Below, piece by piece: positions 49,001 through 61,080 of a stretch of 64,000 nucleotides of DNA. The position numbers and the translations under genes were made by a program. Source of the stretch: Edaphochlamys debaryana (Eukaryota; Chlorophyta; Chlorophyceae; Chlamydomonadales); NCBI GenBank assembly GCA_016858145.1, contig JAEHOE010000094.1, positions 1 to 64,000 on the forward strand, read 5' to 3'. Numbering within the stretch: the first letter of the stretch is position 1; each line of letters opens with the position of its first letter. Under the pieces are notes generated by a model, which worked only from the letters and a program-made list of their open reading frames with translations, was not told the DNA's origin and searched no databases.

Positions 49001-52000
49001 CTCGGAGAGGAAACGTGCTGTGCCCGGGCCTTGCGTCACTAGCGGCACAAAGCCGTGCGCCTTTCGTGGCAGCGCAGTGGTCGACTGGACGTGGCTCTAC
49101 CGGCAATACGCCCCCCACCTGGTCCACCCCTCGACACCGGTAACAAACATGCCCTCCATCTTGGTCTTCCGGCTCAGGGCGGGATGGTTTCGGGCGTCGG
49201 GCGTCGGGCTCACGCCCCCCACCTTTCCCGGCCTTACACGAGCTGCTCCGCCCCCCCCCCCCAGGCGCTCCCGCCGTCCCTCGCGGCGTTCGCATCCCCT
49301 CCTCTCCACACCCTTGACGCATAAAGGTATACACACACGCGCCTCCCTGCCCCCCTGCCCCCACCTGGTCCAGCCCCAGGTGCTCCCGCAGGAACGTGGC
49401 CGCGGTGCGCAGGCGGCCGGGGACGTCCAGCAGCAGCAGGGCGGGGCAGCGGGGGATGACGGTGGCGCTCACGTCGCGGGGCGTCAGGCCCAGGCTCTGC
49501 GGGGCGGATAAAGAGGAGGGGGCGGGGCTGATGGGAAGAGTAGTGAGCAAGCCTGGGACGGGCCGGACCTGGAGGCGCCAAGCCCAGGCGTCGTTGTGCG
49601 GGGAGCGGGAAGCAGGAGCTGCTCCTGGCGGAAAGCAGGTGCAGCGATGCGAGTTGGCTGGGATTTGGCCCGCCCCGGCCAGGTGGCATACTAAGTGCTC
49701 AGGGGCTTGAGGGAGCTTGGGTGTGTCCATCCATGGTCAATGAACATCGCACCCACACCCCCGCGCCCCTCTCGCGATCTGTCCGATCGCGAGTTGCATA
49801 TGCTCTACGTGAGGCCACGCATCTCTCAAACGCTCAAAGCGGCCGAAATAATATTGCGCCAGGGGTTGTTTTGGGCTGCAAAAAGGAAAGGGCCCTTCGA
49901 GGTTCGAACTCGAGACCTGCTGATCTGCAGTCAGCTGCTCTACCACTGAGCTAAAGACCCATCGTGTCACTTTTGGGGCGCACACAGGACAGGCTCTTCA
50001 AACGCCCCACAACGTGCGCAACGTGCACGGGCCTTAGCAGCACGAGCGGGGAGGGTTGCCCAGCAGCTGGGAGGGGCGGGGAAGGCTGGGCGCAGCTGGG
50101 GTTGGCTGGGGGCGGCTGGGGGCGGCTCTGGGTGGCTCTGGGCGGCTTGGGGCGGCTCAGGGAGTGGCTCAAGGAGGGCTTGCGGCGGCAGTTAGGGGCC
50201 GTGAGGGGCCGTGTGGGGCTCGAGGTGCTAGGGGGCGGGTCGCGGGGTGCCGCTAGGGGCTGGGAGGGAGTGGCAGAAAGTGGGGGAGGGCACGTGAAGT
50301 TGCGGGAAGGTGTGTGGAAGTAGGTGAAGGTGGGTGAAGGTGGGTGAAGGTGGGTGAAGGTGGGTGAAGGTGGGTGAAGGTGGGTGAAGGTGGGTGAAGG
50401 TGGGTGAAGGTGGGCGAACGTGCCTGATTAGTGGTGAAAGTGCGTCTGGGTAAGGCATTGGTCTGGGAGCAGCTGGTGGCAGAGAGTGTGGCTTGGAGCT
50501 TACCCCCATCCTAGCTGGATGAAGGCCGTGCAAAGTGTCCAACCTTGTGCTGATCTGACCATAGATCTCTTAATAGTGAGTACAGTGGCAACCTCCTTGG
50601 CCTGACGGTGCTCTGCCAGCACCCAACCACCAGGGTCTCTTGTGGGGCCTGTTACGCTGCAAATACTCGTGGGACTGCACCAGCAGAAGTGGTGGTGGGC
50701 ATGGAGCGGGCTGCTTGCCCCATCCATGTAGTCCATGCGGCTTTCCTCAAGAGGTTGGTGCCTGGAACCCCAGGTTAGCCTTTGGGACAATCCCTCCTAA
50801 CCGGGCCATACTGTGGTGGTGTGGGACTGAAGGCCCGCTCAGTAGTAAATCTAGAACAAGCCTGCACTCCAAAGCACACCGGCAAGCACTGTAACTTGCT
50901 GTGCCGTGGTGCGTGTGCCCGCATGGCCTGAGAGTCCCGGCCAAGGCTGCGCCAGCCGAGGTAGCCGAGGCTAAACAAGGCTGCACGGTCTATTTGCCTC
51001 TGCATCCCCTTTGTGCGCCCGTGCCTCCCACTCCAAGCTCTTACTCGCATACCCTCGGCTTGTCAAGCTTTCCCGATCTCTTCCCACTCTCGGTCCCGCC
51101 TGAAGCTCTTGCCCCCATGCCCTCGCCCCGCCCCTCTTGCCACCTACAGAAGGGCCATAACTCCGCTCCACCCACCCGGTGCCCGAGGTCCGGCTCCCCG
51201 TCCCTCCCCTTCCCGCCCCTCGCCCGTCCCGCTCCCTCTTCGGACTTTCCCCGCCTCCTCTCCCCTCCCTCCGGCTCGGCGCTCTTGACCCATGCCCTCG
51301 GGGGCTTTTGCGCTGCCAGCCACCAACCCCCACTCCCACCTGCAGATACGCGATGACGCTGCCTGCGTTGAAGAGGCTGCCCCGTGTGAACAGGTCCGGG
51401 TGGGAGGACAGGAGGCGGAAGAAGTCCCGGGAGGAGACGCCGTAGGCCGTCAGGACTGGGGGCGGTGGTGGTGGGAGAGGGCATGAGCGCGAGTTAAGTT
51501 GCATGGGTCGGGCGTACCCCAGAGGCTTCCCCTGTGTCACTTTCCCCTTAAATCCTCCTATCCGTGCCCTGCCCTGTCGCCGGCCCTGTGCCGACTGACA
51601 TGCCAGCCACAACGCCAGCGGTGTCTGCCTGGCGAGCGAGACTGCCTCTCTTCTCCCCGCAACCTTCCCTCCTGGACCCCCACAACCCTCTCCAGCCCTT
51701 CTCCCTCCTTCCCCTCCGCCCCCGCCCCCCCGGCCCTCCCACAGCACGCTCACACGCCAGCCACGACTCCAGGGGGGCGCACAGCACCTCGGGGTGGGCC
51801 AACAGCGCCTGGCGCACCCGCTGCCGCGAGTTCAGGGAGCGCTGGGAAATGGGAGCGGGTGGGAAGAGAGCGGGGGGAAGAGTGAGTGGAGTGCGGGTGG
51901 GGAGGGGGCGAAAGGCACTTGTCGGGCGCCTGCTGCTGGTCCCTGCGAATCCCCCCCCCCCTCAGCATGGGAAATATGCCGTACGCCGCCCTGGGGCCCC

Positions 52001-53591
52001 CGCCGCAGGGCCGCCGCCCTGGGGCTCCCGTCGTGGGGCCCCTCCCCCCTGGGCACCCACCTAAGTAATGCTTCAGCGGCCCAGCTGGACCCAGCTCAAG
52101 GCCCACAGCCCCACTGTCGCTTTCGGTCGCCCCGTTCCCTGCCCCGCGACCCTCAGCCCAGACCCAGGCAGGCCCTCCCTTTCCAACATGTGTGAAGGCC
52201 CCTGCTTACGCCCACCCAAACTGGTTACCCAAACCTGAACCGCCAGCCCCCTCCTCCTTGTCTCCCCCCCACACACAATCAAGCCCCTCCCCTCCCCTCC
52301 TCCCAGGGCCCGATCCCAAGCCGGCATTCCCTCACCAGCTCCCCAGCTCCGCCCACCACGCCCCACGTCCTGCCATCCCAGCCGTCAACCGCCCATGCAC
52401 GTGCCACGCCCGGGTGTAGGAGGCCTCGTCAACCACCATCCCACCCAAGCAAGCCGCCCCAAAGCCGTGACACCACCCGCTTGACCCGCGCCCCCAACAG
52501 CCTGTCAACTGCCAACTGCCAACTGATCCCTCAACCTACGCTGTTTCCAGCTCAATACACTGCTGAGGCGACCCCTTGTCCTATGCTTACCTTACCGGTC
52601 CCCCTTGCATCTTGAAAACACTGGACGCCTCCAACGTCCAACCCCGGCCCCTCCCGCCACCCCCATTCCGTGCCTCAACCCGCTATGCCCACTTGCGTAG
52701 CCTTGATTAAAATGCCCTGCCTTATTGCCCCCCCCCATGGCCCAAGCCATCCACCCACCAGTGTGGCGAGCGACGCCTCTGCGTTCTCTGCGAACCTGTG
52801 TCCCCGTGGGAGCGAAGGTGGGGAAGCGGAAGGCGGGAGGGCAGGGGAGATACGAAGGCACTGACGGAGGTTCACGAAGGCGGAGCGTGAGCCACGCCCC
52901 TGTGCCGCCCTCCCCGTTCCTTGGCTGCCCTAGGCCTCGCCCTCACCAGTCCAAACGCCCAATCCCTCCCAAACCACACCTCTAGGATGACTCATGCTGG
53001 GGCCCTTTTTGGAGGCATCAGCTTGGTTGAGATCCAAGACCTCGCCCCCCTCCAGACCCCCTCCTCCCTTCCTCCAGTGCTGGCCCCGGCAAGGATGTCG
53101 TGGGCTGGCCTTGTCGCAGGCCGGCCCCACCTCCCCACTCCCCCCCTCGTCCAAGGCTGCTGGCCCTGGAACCCACAGCCTGGCATGCGAAGCGGGCTGG
53201 AGCAGCAGGAGCGCACGCCATGGGGATACCATAGTCTAGTCAGCGCTCCCCTCTTTGGTCCCGTTGGTGGACCACCGGAGAAGCAGGGCACGTGTGCCCC
53301 ATCCATGGCCCGAACCCCTCGCACCCCGGCCGCAGGCACGCACCCGCGCGACGCCCTCAGCGAGGACTCCAGCTCCTCTGATGCGATGCCCAGCTCTTCC
53401 AGCTGCTCCCCGACACCAGCAGGCAGCAGCGGAGCAGACGCGGAAGCCGATGACGTCGTTGCGCTCATTGACTGTGTGGTGCGGCACCGCCCGGCAGGTC
53501 GCGAAACTCTAAAGCGGCTCACATTGCTGAGGTATAGCGATCGGCAACCAGGTTTGCTTGAGCGGGCGCCCAGGCCGAGCGACACGCGCAT
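46068..53591 (-). CDS. mTERF-family protein, organelle-targeted (eight exons, about 587 aa)
   Basis: Exons on the minus strand: 53,591-53,340, 51,841-51,754, 51,455-51,340, 49,496-49,365, 48,852-48,693, 48,437-48,367, 47,828-47,763 and 46,946-46,068. Every junction from exon 2 on is GT-AG and phase-consistent. The exon-1 donor is uncertain: GTGCCT keeps frame, while the better-looking GTGCGT four bases upstream does not. The N-terminus is rich in Ser/Arg and poor in acids, as in a transit peptide. Repeated helical motifs follow: LLAHPEVL, LLSSHPDLF, VIPRCPALLLLDV, LLVRCPRLLSLDV, LLAHCPELLSLTL and YPQVWAKSLLLDIGPRYSYV. These are mTERF repeats that bind organellar nucleic acid in transcription or RNA processing. 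The C-terminal 200 residues are Gly/Ser-rich, unusual for the family. Plastid or mitochondrial location is undecided. Confidence 0.85.
49889..49960 (-). tRNA. tRNA-Cys (GCA), copy 2, inside mTERF intron 3
   Basis: Same 72-nt cloverleaf as at 15,287: anticodon GCA, U73 and an intact T arm TCGAGTTCGAACCTCGA. It lies in the 1,843-bp third intron of the mTERF gene on the same strand. Internal A and B boxes would allow independent Pol III transcription. Confidence 0.92.
50331..50410. repeat. 10-bp minisatellite (tgggtgaagg)n
   Basis: Eight tandem copies in mTERF intron 3, paralogous to the array at 15,671. The rest of this intron (50,411-51,339) holds no gene that I can recognise. Confidence 0.95.
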
Positions 53592-55917
53592 GGCGAGGGC
53601 TTTGCAGAAGCGCCGCGACACGCGTCCGTTACCGATAGACAGCTGTTCTGGTTGAAAGTGACCATGGCGTGCAGTGCGTCCCCCGCGATCAATTGGCACG
53701 GTGGCCTGAACCCCGGATCACCATACCCGCCGCCCCCTGCCCCCTGCCCCCTGCCCCCGCTCCCCGGGCCCCACCCGTCCCCATCCCCGTGTTGGTCTCA
53801 TCATAGACATCGAGGGTATGGTGCTGCTGCAACGACTTCATCAACGTCACCCGCATGCCATACATCGCGACGACGCTTCGCCAATACTCCACCACACAGC
53901 CCCACCGGCGCCCGACGGACAACTACACAGCTTCAATCACGAGCGCTGAGTTCGGGTTTCCGTCTGGGTGCTAGGGCACGCCGGGTCTGGTTCTGGTCTT
54001 CTTTCTGTCTGGTGCGGCGGCTTCCCCGCTTTAGAGGGCGTCACCCGCATGCTATGCCTGCGGTAGGGTCGCACGCACTGCCGTGCCCCTTCACTCGATG
54101 ACGGCCGTGAGCACAGGCGATGTAAGGCCCTACGGTTCTTACTGTGACCCTTGTGCGCCCCGAGAGCCCCCGCTCACTGCGGCCGGTGGGGAGCCACGCT
54201 TCATGGCCCGCCGACTGCCCTAGCCCCGCTGCACCCCAGCACGCACGTCCCTGTCTCTGGCCCGCTCCCCGTGCACGGCATCGCACCGCACCGCACCGCA
54301 CCCCCTGGTTCCGCTCGCACTTCACATGGTCCGGGTACGGCCGTTTTGCCCCGCCCCCTTTCCTGCCGCGCAGGTGGCCGCACTGGCTACACCGCCATAG
54401 CCCGAGCCCTAGTTTGCCTGCTAGACACCAGCCGCGCTGGCCTTCGCCGTCCGCCGTTTCACCTCGCATGGCATGCTATCAAGTCTTCGGCCGCTCACGC
54501 TCTCCCCCTCCGTCTCTGGGACAACACCTTCACTACCCACAGGTTCGGCTCCGTGGGACGTGGGGACGCTTAGGCCTCCGTGGGCGCGCAACTCGCGAAC
54601 GGGCTCGGGCGATGGCGGGCCAGGAGCGGAGGACGCAAAGCAGCGGCCCACAGGTAAACGACGAGGTAAGCGGGGCTTCTGGGGGCTTCCCTTTGGTGGA
54701 GCCGGCAAGCCAGCCCCTCTCGGTGCACCGACGTGCGGAGCAGCCCGGGGTTACTCTAGGATGGAAACTAGGGCAGCACTTTCAACCCGGAAGCCTCGCG
54801 GCGGAAGGGTCCCCCGTTCACGCAAAGGCACAGGCATTCTGCGTCGGCCAACAGAATGCGACGCCAGTCACCGCGGCACTACGCCCCGTTGTCTATAAAA
54901 ACCCCAACCCCGTAGCCCTCGGCCTACCGCGCCGCTTCCCCACCAGTGTTGCTATCTTAGCTGAGTTTACGATTTTTAGCCAATCAAGTGGACTTGGCTA
55001 ATTCGTGGCATCTGAGTAAAGGTTATCCACGTCCACGAGCCGCCTTTCTGACATCACCCTAAGACGAGGGCGGCCCCGTCACCAGTTCAGCGTCTAGGCC
55101 ACAGCCAATCGGAAGCTGCCATGGCGTTTCAATTATCCGGGCAACCCGGAGAGCCGCGGGATGCAGCCTCCACCATCCGGGCCTACGCAACAAAAGCAAG
55201 CGTCACTCATCTGGGGAGCGCTTCGCCCCGGCGGCGCACATGCGGGCGACGCCGAGTAAGGCAGCCACCCTAGCTTCCCAAGCCTGGCGCCTGGCCCTCC
55301 AGCGCCTGGCGCCTGGCCCTCCGACTGGCCCCCCAGCCAAAGGCCAACGGGGTGCTGCGATAACGGGGTGCCGCACGCTACAGGAACCTAGCCGGGCGGC
55401 TCGGGCCCCAGTTCTACCATGCCCACGGGTGCAGAGGCATCCCCGCTGCAGAGGAGCAGTGGAGCTGCTGAGGCATCCCCGCTGCAGAGGAGCAGTGGAG
55501 CTGCTGAGGCTGGGCCCCTGGGCCAGGGCACTCGCGGCCCCGACGCCGGCCCCGCCCCTGTGCTGTGCGCACCGCGCCAGGCGCCGGGAGCGCTCAGGCA
55601 CCCCAGCCCCAGCGCTCTACGCCATCGGCAAGGGGCCGCGGGGCGCAGGCAGCCGGCCGCGCTCGGCAGGGCGCCAGCGGCCCCCGACCCAGCACGGCCT
55701 GAAGGTGAAGGGCGGCGGGCCTGGCCTGGCTGGCCGGGCGCTAGGTGCCCCCTGGGGCCCCGCCTTGGCCCAGCTCCAAGACTCCGTGCTACAGGCGCCG
55801 TGCGGGGTGCGGCCAGAGCGCTTGCAGCCCCCCCGGCCTCGCCCCGCCCTGCCTCCTGTCTCCGGCCGCGGGGGCGCTACCGACCCCCCGGGCCCCGGCG
55901 CTGCCTCCCGGCCGGCG
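53592..55917. other. Intergenic region upstream of the mTERF gene
   Basis: No coding signal with support. It holds the presumed mTERF promoter next to 53,592. There is a plus-strand TATAAAA at about 54,893 and CCAAT boxes near 54,978 and 55,105. Small duplications occur: GCGCCTGGCGCCTGGCCCTCC at 55,286-55,326 and a 36-bp unit twice at 55,436-55,508 (gaggcatccccgctgcagag plus 16 bases). The TATA box could mark an unrecognised plus-strand transcript. Confidence 0.4.
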
Positions 55918-57549
55918 CTACCTGCCCCCCGGCCCCGGCTGGTCCAGCTCCAGCACTCGGAGCACCAGCATGTCCACCATGAGGTTGAGCTTGAAGTTCT
56001 GGGGATGGGGGGTGCGGGCGGGGGGTGGAGGGGTGGGAGGTGGGGAGGTGGGGGTTGGGGTGCGGGGGGTTGTTGGGATGGGGGTGAGGGGGAGGTGAGG
56101 GGGCGTGTGGGATTTAGGAAGGGAGGAAAGCGGGCAAGGGAAGGGCGTGTGGGATGCTGAGGTGAGCGGGACCCAAGAAGGAGATTCCCGCCACCACCTC
56201 AACCCACTACCTCACCCAACACAACCCCACAACCGCGGCCTCGTCCCTCACCTGGTAGTTCCACTTCTCCTTCCACTCGTTGGCCGTCCGCTGCTCCACC
56301 GCCAGGCTGGCCTTGATGCGCTCATAGTCCTGGACCTGACAGGGGGAGAAGGGGAGGCAAGGGGAGGAGGGAGAACGGTGTAAGGGGACAGGATGAGGAC
56401 AGGCGGAGTAACGGAGAACAGCGGAGGCTGGGGTCACAGGGAGGGTAAGGGGCCACGGGCGCTTGTCCATGTTCGCCCCACTCGCCCCCAACCCACAAAG
56501 CAGGCACACCCAAGCCCCGACCTCGCCTGAGCCTGCGCCAGCTGCAGTCGGTGCTGCAGGTCCTTGACCTGAGGAGGGGGGGGGGGGAAGAGGCGGTGAG
56601 GGCAAGAGGAAGGATTTGGGGGCGGTAAGGAGCAGGTTCAATCTTGCGCATCCCACAACCTCATCACCCCCAGCCACCACCGTATCCCTTCCCCGGTCAA
56701 GCTTGGGGTTTGGCCGTCAAGTAACCCTACGTTCGCCCATCCTCGTCAGGCTGACCCCGGCACCCCTTCGTTCCCATCGGCATTCTGGCCTGCATGCCCT
56801 CCCCACCGCCCCGGCCACCCTTCCCCAAACCAACCAAGCCCCGTCCTCGACAACTAAGTCATCACGCCATGTCTCCCTATCCTCATCCCAGTGCATCCCG
56901 TGTATCCCAATGCTCCGCCTGGTGTCCTACCGTCATGTTGTCTGCCGCCTCCTCCGCCCCCGTCTTCTCAGGGGTTGAGGGCAGGCCGCCGGGCCCGACG
57001 GGCCCGCCCCGCGTGGGGCTCTCCAATGCGCCAGCGTGCGCCCCCTTGCGGGCGGGGCCCTGGGGTGCGAAGCTGAGAAAGGCTTTGAGCCTGGAGGCTG
57101 GGGAGGTGTTGGCGGCTGGGGCCGGGGGGGCTGCCCGCGGGCTGCCTTCCGCGGGATAGTCTGAGTTGCCGCCTTGGGACTGGTCCCGTCGGCGTGACTG
57201 GCCCCCACCCCCGAACAGCTTTCCGAAGAAGCCTCCACCCGAGGACTCCCGGCGGCTGCGGTGCCCCCCGCCGTGATGGTGCGGCTCCTCACGGTAGCCT
57301 CCTCCGCTACCCCCGCCGCGGTGCATGCTCTGGCGCTCATGGTGATGGCGACCGGGGCTCAGGTTGCCGGCCGCGGAGGAGTCGCGCGAGGAGCGCATAC
57401 TCTTCATCTCCGCGCGCCGGTCCTTGGCCTCTTCTCTCCGAGACCTGAGATGCGGACGCCCGGGAGGAGTCGTTAAGGCGCAAGTGCTCGGCATGCGAGC
57501 AGCGGAAAGCGCAGGCCTACCTCCCAGCGCTTCGTGGTCGTGGAGGCAT
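55918..57549 (-). CDS. Basic, coiled-coil protein of unknown function (five exons, 249 aa)
   Basis: Exons on the minus strand: 57,549-57,521, 57,444-56,931, 56,568-56,527, 56,335-56,252 and 55,998-55,918, in phase throughout (750 nt with stop). The N-terminal 180 residues are disordered, rich in Arg, Ser, Gly and His (PGRHHHERQSMHRGGG, GGGFFGKLFGGGGQ). The C-terminal about 75 residues are helical with heptads: VKDLQHRLQLAQAQ, VQDYERIKASLAVEQRTANE, NFKLNLMVDMLVLRVLELDQ. The intron after exon 3 appears to use a GC donor (CAG|GCGAGG), since the nearby GT would break the frame. I do not recognise the family. The start ATG follows a possible 5'-UTR acceptor (TTATAAGCAG). A scaffold or RNA-associated role is only a guess. 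Confidence 0.65.
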
Positions 57550-59354
57550 CCTTCCAGCTGCTTATAACGTCAGCCTCAGGACGGCGAGGCGCTAAGCACG
57601 CTTGCAGCAGCCCTGAGCCCGCGTCGTTGACCGCGACAAGCTGGGCCCAGAGCCAGGTTAACGACGGTACTTGCCACCGTTGATAAGACAGGCTACAAGA
57701 GACGCAAAACGGTGCAGTAAAGTGTTGCAGGTGAAGTGGTGAAATGTGCCCGCGACAGCTCGGCGTTGAGGCTTGCGCGGGTTGGGTTGAAGTCGTCCGG
57801 GCTTTGACTTGTTGGTACAGACGCCTAACCTTCGCTCGGGGCAACCCTACCTGGGCACAGGGCTCATCCGGGTTGGAGAGTGTGGAGCCGGCACCCCCCT
57901 GGCCCCCGAGCCTGGCCCCCCTGGCCTGCAGGGCCCGCCCCGTTGCCTGTAGTAACTACTTACCCGCCGCCCCCGCCAAGCTCTGCAAGAACGCCCCCTC
58001 CCCCGGAAGACCCGCTCCCGCCGAGCTGTCCAAGAACGGAGGGCAAGGGCACACGCTCCTCCAGGCTCGAAGCAACTCCACCTCGCCGACCTCGGGCCCC
58101 CTCAATCCCCAACGTTCCACCCTCAAGCCCCGCGTGCGCCCTGCCCCTACTACAGGCCAGTAATTTAATTGCATGGTTGCACCTGCCCCTTCCTGCGGCC
58201 CCATCGTCCTCGTGTTGACCGCCTTATTGCTGCATGGTGGCTACGCCCGCCACCTGACCCGACGTGATGCAGGATGGGGCTGCGTCGTGTTCGGAATCCG
58301 CGCTAGGGCCGAGCGGCCAGGGCACGGGGCGCAGGAGCCAGACTGAGTCCATTTGCACTTTACATATTCGTCGACGCGCCTGCAAGCCTGCGTAGCCATT
58401 GCCCCCGCCACGCGCCTGCGAAAGCAACCCATGCTCGACAAGCAAACCCCTCCTCGCTCCTCCGGGCTATCCGCGCAACTGCAAGGCAACCTTACCTTGG
58501 TATGCAGGGAAGCCTAAGGCGCAAGCAGTTGTGCAGCACGGTGCGGAGGGGAGAGGCGAGGCGCGCGCACGTGGCTCCCCCCGAAGAGAAGCCATCCGCT
58601 AAGCCGCAAGACGCGTCCCCAAGAAGCCGTAGAGTCGCTCTAACGTCGGCTCTGCCCGCACCACGCGGGCCGGCGACGGGCGGCCACAAGAAGCCGCTGC
58701 CGCTCGGCACATCCGCGGCCACAGCTATCCACAGAAGGGACGCGGGCAGCCCACAGAAGAGAAGGGAGAAGCCCACAGAAGCGCGGCCACGGTGCGACGC
58801 TCACAGCAGAACGACGTGGTGCGCAGCAGACGAGACTCGTCAGCGGAAGGGACGAGGCGTGCAGGCAGCAGTGACGCGCAGTGAAGTGAAGTGGCGGGGG
58901 AGAGACGCGCAGTGAAGCGGGCGGGCAGCACCCCTGTGGACAGAGGGCCGCGGGCACTCGCTTCAGTTAGGGAGGATAGCACGCAGCGTCCTCACCACCG
59001 CCAGTAGCACACACAGTCCCGGTCCAACACCACCACCACAAACAACACACAAATCAGTAAAACTCGGTGGTCGAAGTATCCACCAACACAGTTTGTCATT
59101 AGTCGAACGCGCTTCCCGGCCCCCATACCTGGCCGCGCAGCACACGGCACCCATGGGTGCAGCGAAGCGGCCACAGTGCAACGACAAAACGCGCAGTGCT
59201 CGTGAGCTCCTAGACGCTAAGCACACGCGCGCAACCCATCCATCAGCCCAACCCCGTCGTCAATCCCGTCGGCATATTCGGCGCCCACACAGCGCCTTGT
59301 CCGTTGTCCGAAGCCCGCATGATCGGCGGCGCCATCTCATGTCCAGCGTGGCGC
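57550..59354. other. Intergenic region, no gene recognised
   Basis: It contains the presumed promoter and 5' UTR of the coiled-coil gene next to 57,550 and the 3' flank of the SR gene. Short cccacagaag repeats occur at about 58,730-58,785, and a block of gcagtgaag repeats at 58,870-58,920. The open frames here lack codon or motif support. Confidence 0.5.
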
Positions 59355-60776
59355 CTAGTCGCGGGGGCTGCGCTCGCGGCTGCGGTCGCGGCGGTCTTCC
59401 TCCCGGCGGCGCGGAGGGCTGCGAATCAAAGCGGGGTAGAAAGGGCGAGCATCAAGATCTGAGCATGTGATCTGGCCTGCATTGCAGCGACTACGGCTGC
59501 TTCTTAAGTATGGAGCAGCGGCACAGGAGGAGCGCACCTGTCACGGGGAGGCGGCGAGCGGCGGTCCCGGCCGCGGTCGTACGAGGGGCTGCGGCTGCGC
59601 CTCGGCGGGCTGCAAGGGGAGCACAACCCAGAAACATGGGACCGTGAGCAAGCGGTAACACTAGCAGAATGACAACACATTAAGAGGTCGCGGTGACATG
59701 GGGCAGAAAGGCAAGACCACGCCGAGGTGGGACTGCAAACAAGGTCCGGCATGCACGCACCTGCGGCTGCGGCTCCTGCCACGGCCACCGCCGCCCATGG
59801 GCGGCGGGGGGCCACCGCGCATGCCGCCACCACCACCACCGCCGCCACCACCGCCACGCATGTTGCGGCAGTCGCGGGCGATGTGGCCAATCTCCCCGCA
59901 CTCGTAGCACCGCAGCTCGCGGCCACCCGGGCCACCACCACCACCACCGCCGCCGCCCATGCCACCGCGCGGGGGCGGGCCACGGTCGGCGCGGCGGCTG
60001 AACTCGACGCGCCAGCCCTGGAAGCCTGAGGGCCGACGGTGTTCGGAGCACACGGCTGATAAGATACAGTATCCAACAGCAGTGGCAGGCTGGGGCAGCT
60101 TGCAGAGACGGACCCGGCGGGGTGGGAGCTGGCGGGGAGATGTGCAGGCCTTGGGCCCCCCCTCCCTAGCTGCCAAGCCCGACAGCGACGTGATCCCCAC
60201 CTCCCCGAATCCCCAACGCGGCAGCAACTTCCACGCAAAAGCTTACCGTCAAGCTTCTTCACCGCGTCGGCAGCGTCGCGGTCATCCTCCATCTCCAGGA
60301 AGGCAAAGCCTGCAGACGGAGCGCGAGCGGAACCGTTATTGTCACTGCTTTTGCCATGAAGGAGAGGGAGACGCCGGTACAGCCTCCAGGCTCGCGGCCG
60401 CCATGAGGGAACTCCGAGAGCCAGGCCCGAGCGCGACAAGCGTCCCGGCCTTCCCAGCTCCCCATCCATGCTTCCTCTTCGGCCATGACAGTGCTGTGCG
60501 GAGGCCCGAACCCAAAGGCCTAACGCGGATGAGAGCAGCGTGAGGGTCTAAACCGCCCAGCGCCGCACCTGGTGGCTTGCGGGCCACCCAGATGGTCCGC
60601 ACACGGCCAAAGCGCTCGAACTGCAGGGCGACGAGGGGCGGCCGAGTCAACAAACTCGTCAACATGGCCTCCGCAAAGCCCTGAAGGAAGCGCCTGCAGG
60701 CCCAGCTCACCTCGTCACGGACATCACGCTCGGCAATGTCCGCTGGGAGATTCCCAATGTAAACGCGGCTGCCCAT
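59355..60776 (-). CDS. RSZ22-like: RSZ22-like SR splicing factor (RRM, CCHC knuckle, RS domain; 193 aa)
   Basis: Exons on the minus strand: 60,776-60,711, 60,620-60,569, 60,309-60,247, 60,025-59,761, 59,609-59,538 and 59,418-59,355. All are GT-AG and in phase, 582 nt with stop. The RRM has RNP2 VYIGNLP, then FERFGRVRTIWVARKPPG and RNP1 GFAFLEMED, ending GWRVEFSRR. A Gly-rich stretch leads to one zinc knuckle CYECGEIGHIARDC (C-x2-C-x4-H-x4-C). A second Gly tract and a short RS domain follow (RGRSRSR, RSPSYDRGRDRRS, DRSRERSPRD). This is the architecture of plant RSZ22 and animal SRSF7: exon recognition and mRNA export in the nucleus. The RS tail is short for the family. Confidence 0.93.
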
Positions 60777-61080
60777 GGCGCCGGGCTTTGGGGATCTACG
60801 CCTCCGGCCAAGTCCCTCTGTAGCTCAGCGGTCAGCTAATGGGAGCTGGCTCGTTCCGCGATGCACGTGTGTGTATGTAATGGGAAGGGGGGCGCGGCGC
60901 ACCTGGTCGAGGGCAGGGGGGCAAGATTTGCTGCATTGGGGACTCGTTCTGAAGAACAGACTCTCGCGACCCAAGCACTCCTGATCCAGACTCTAGGTAG
61001 ATTGAAGATGCCACGTTAGCGTCGCTTAGCGCGAGGGGTCTCTTCGGGCACAAAACACGATTCTGCGCAAGTAGGCCGAA
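60777..61080. promoter_or_regulatory. Shared divergent promoter region (304 bp)
   Basis: This is the whole space between the start codons of the SR gene (minus) and the GTPase gene (plus). No TATA box is evident. It must contain both promoters and 5' UTRs. Confidence 0.6.

Noticed and set aside
54885..55005. Plus-strand TATAAAA box possibly driving a gene at 55,240-56,160
   Set aside because: The open frame there is Ala/Pro/Gly/Arg-rich with no motifs, contains tandem duplications, and overlaps the terminal exons of the better supported minus-strand gene.
60815..60870. tRNA-like A box (TGTAGCTCAGCGG) upstream of the SR gene
   Set aside because: No B box, anticodon arm or acceptor pairing follows. 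The sequence cannot fold into a cloverleaf.
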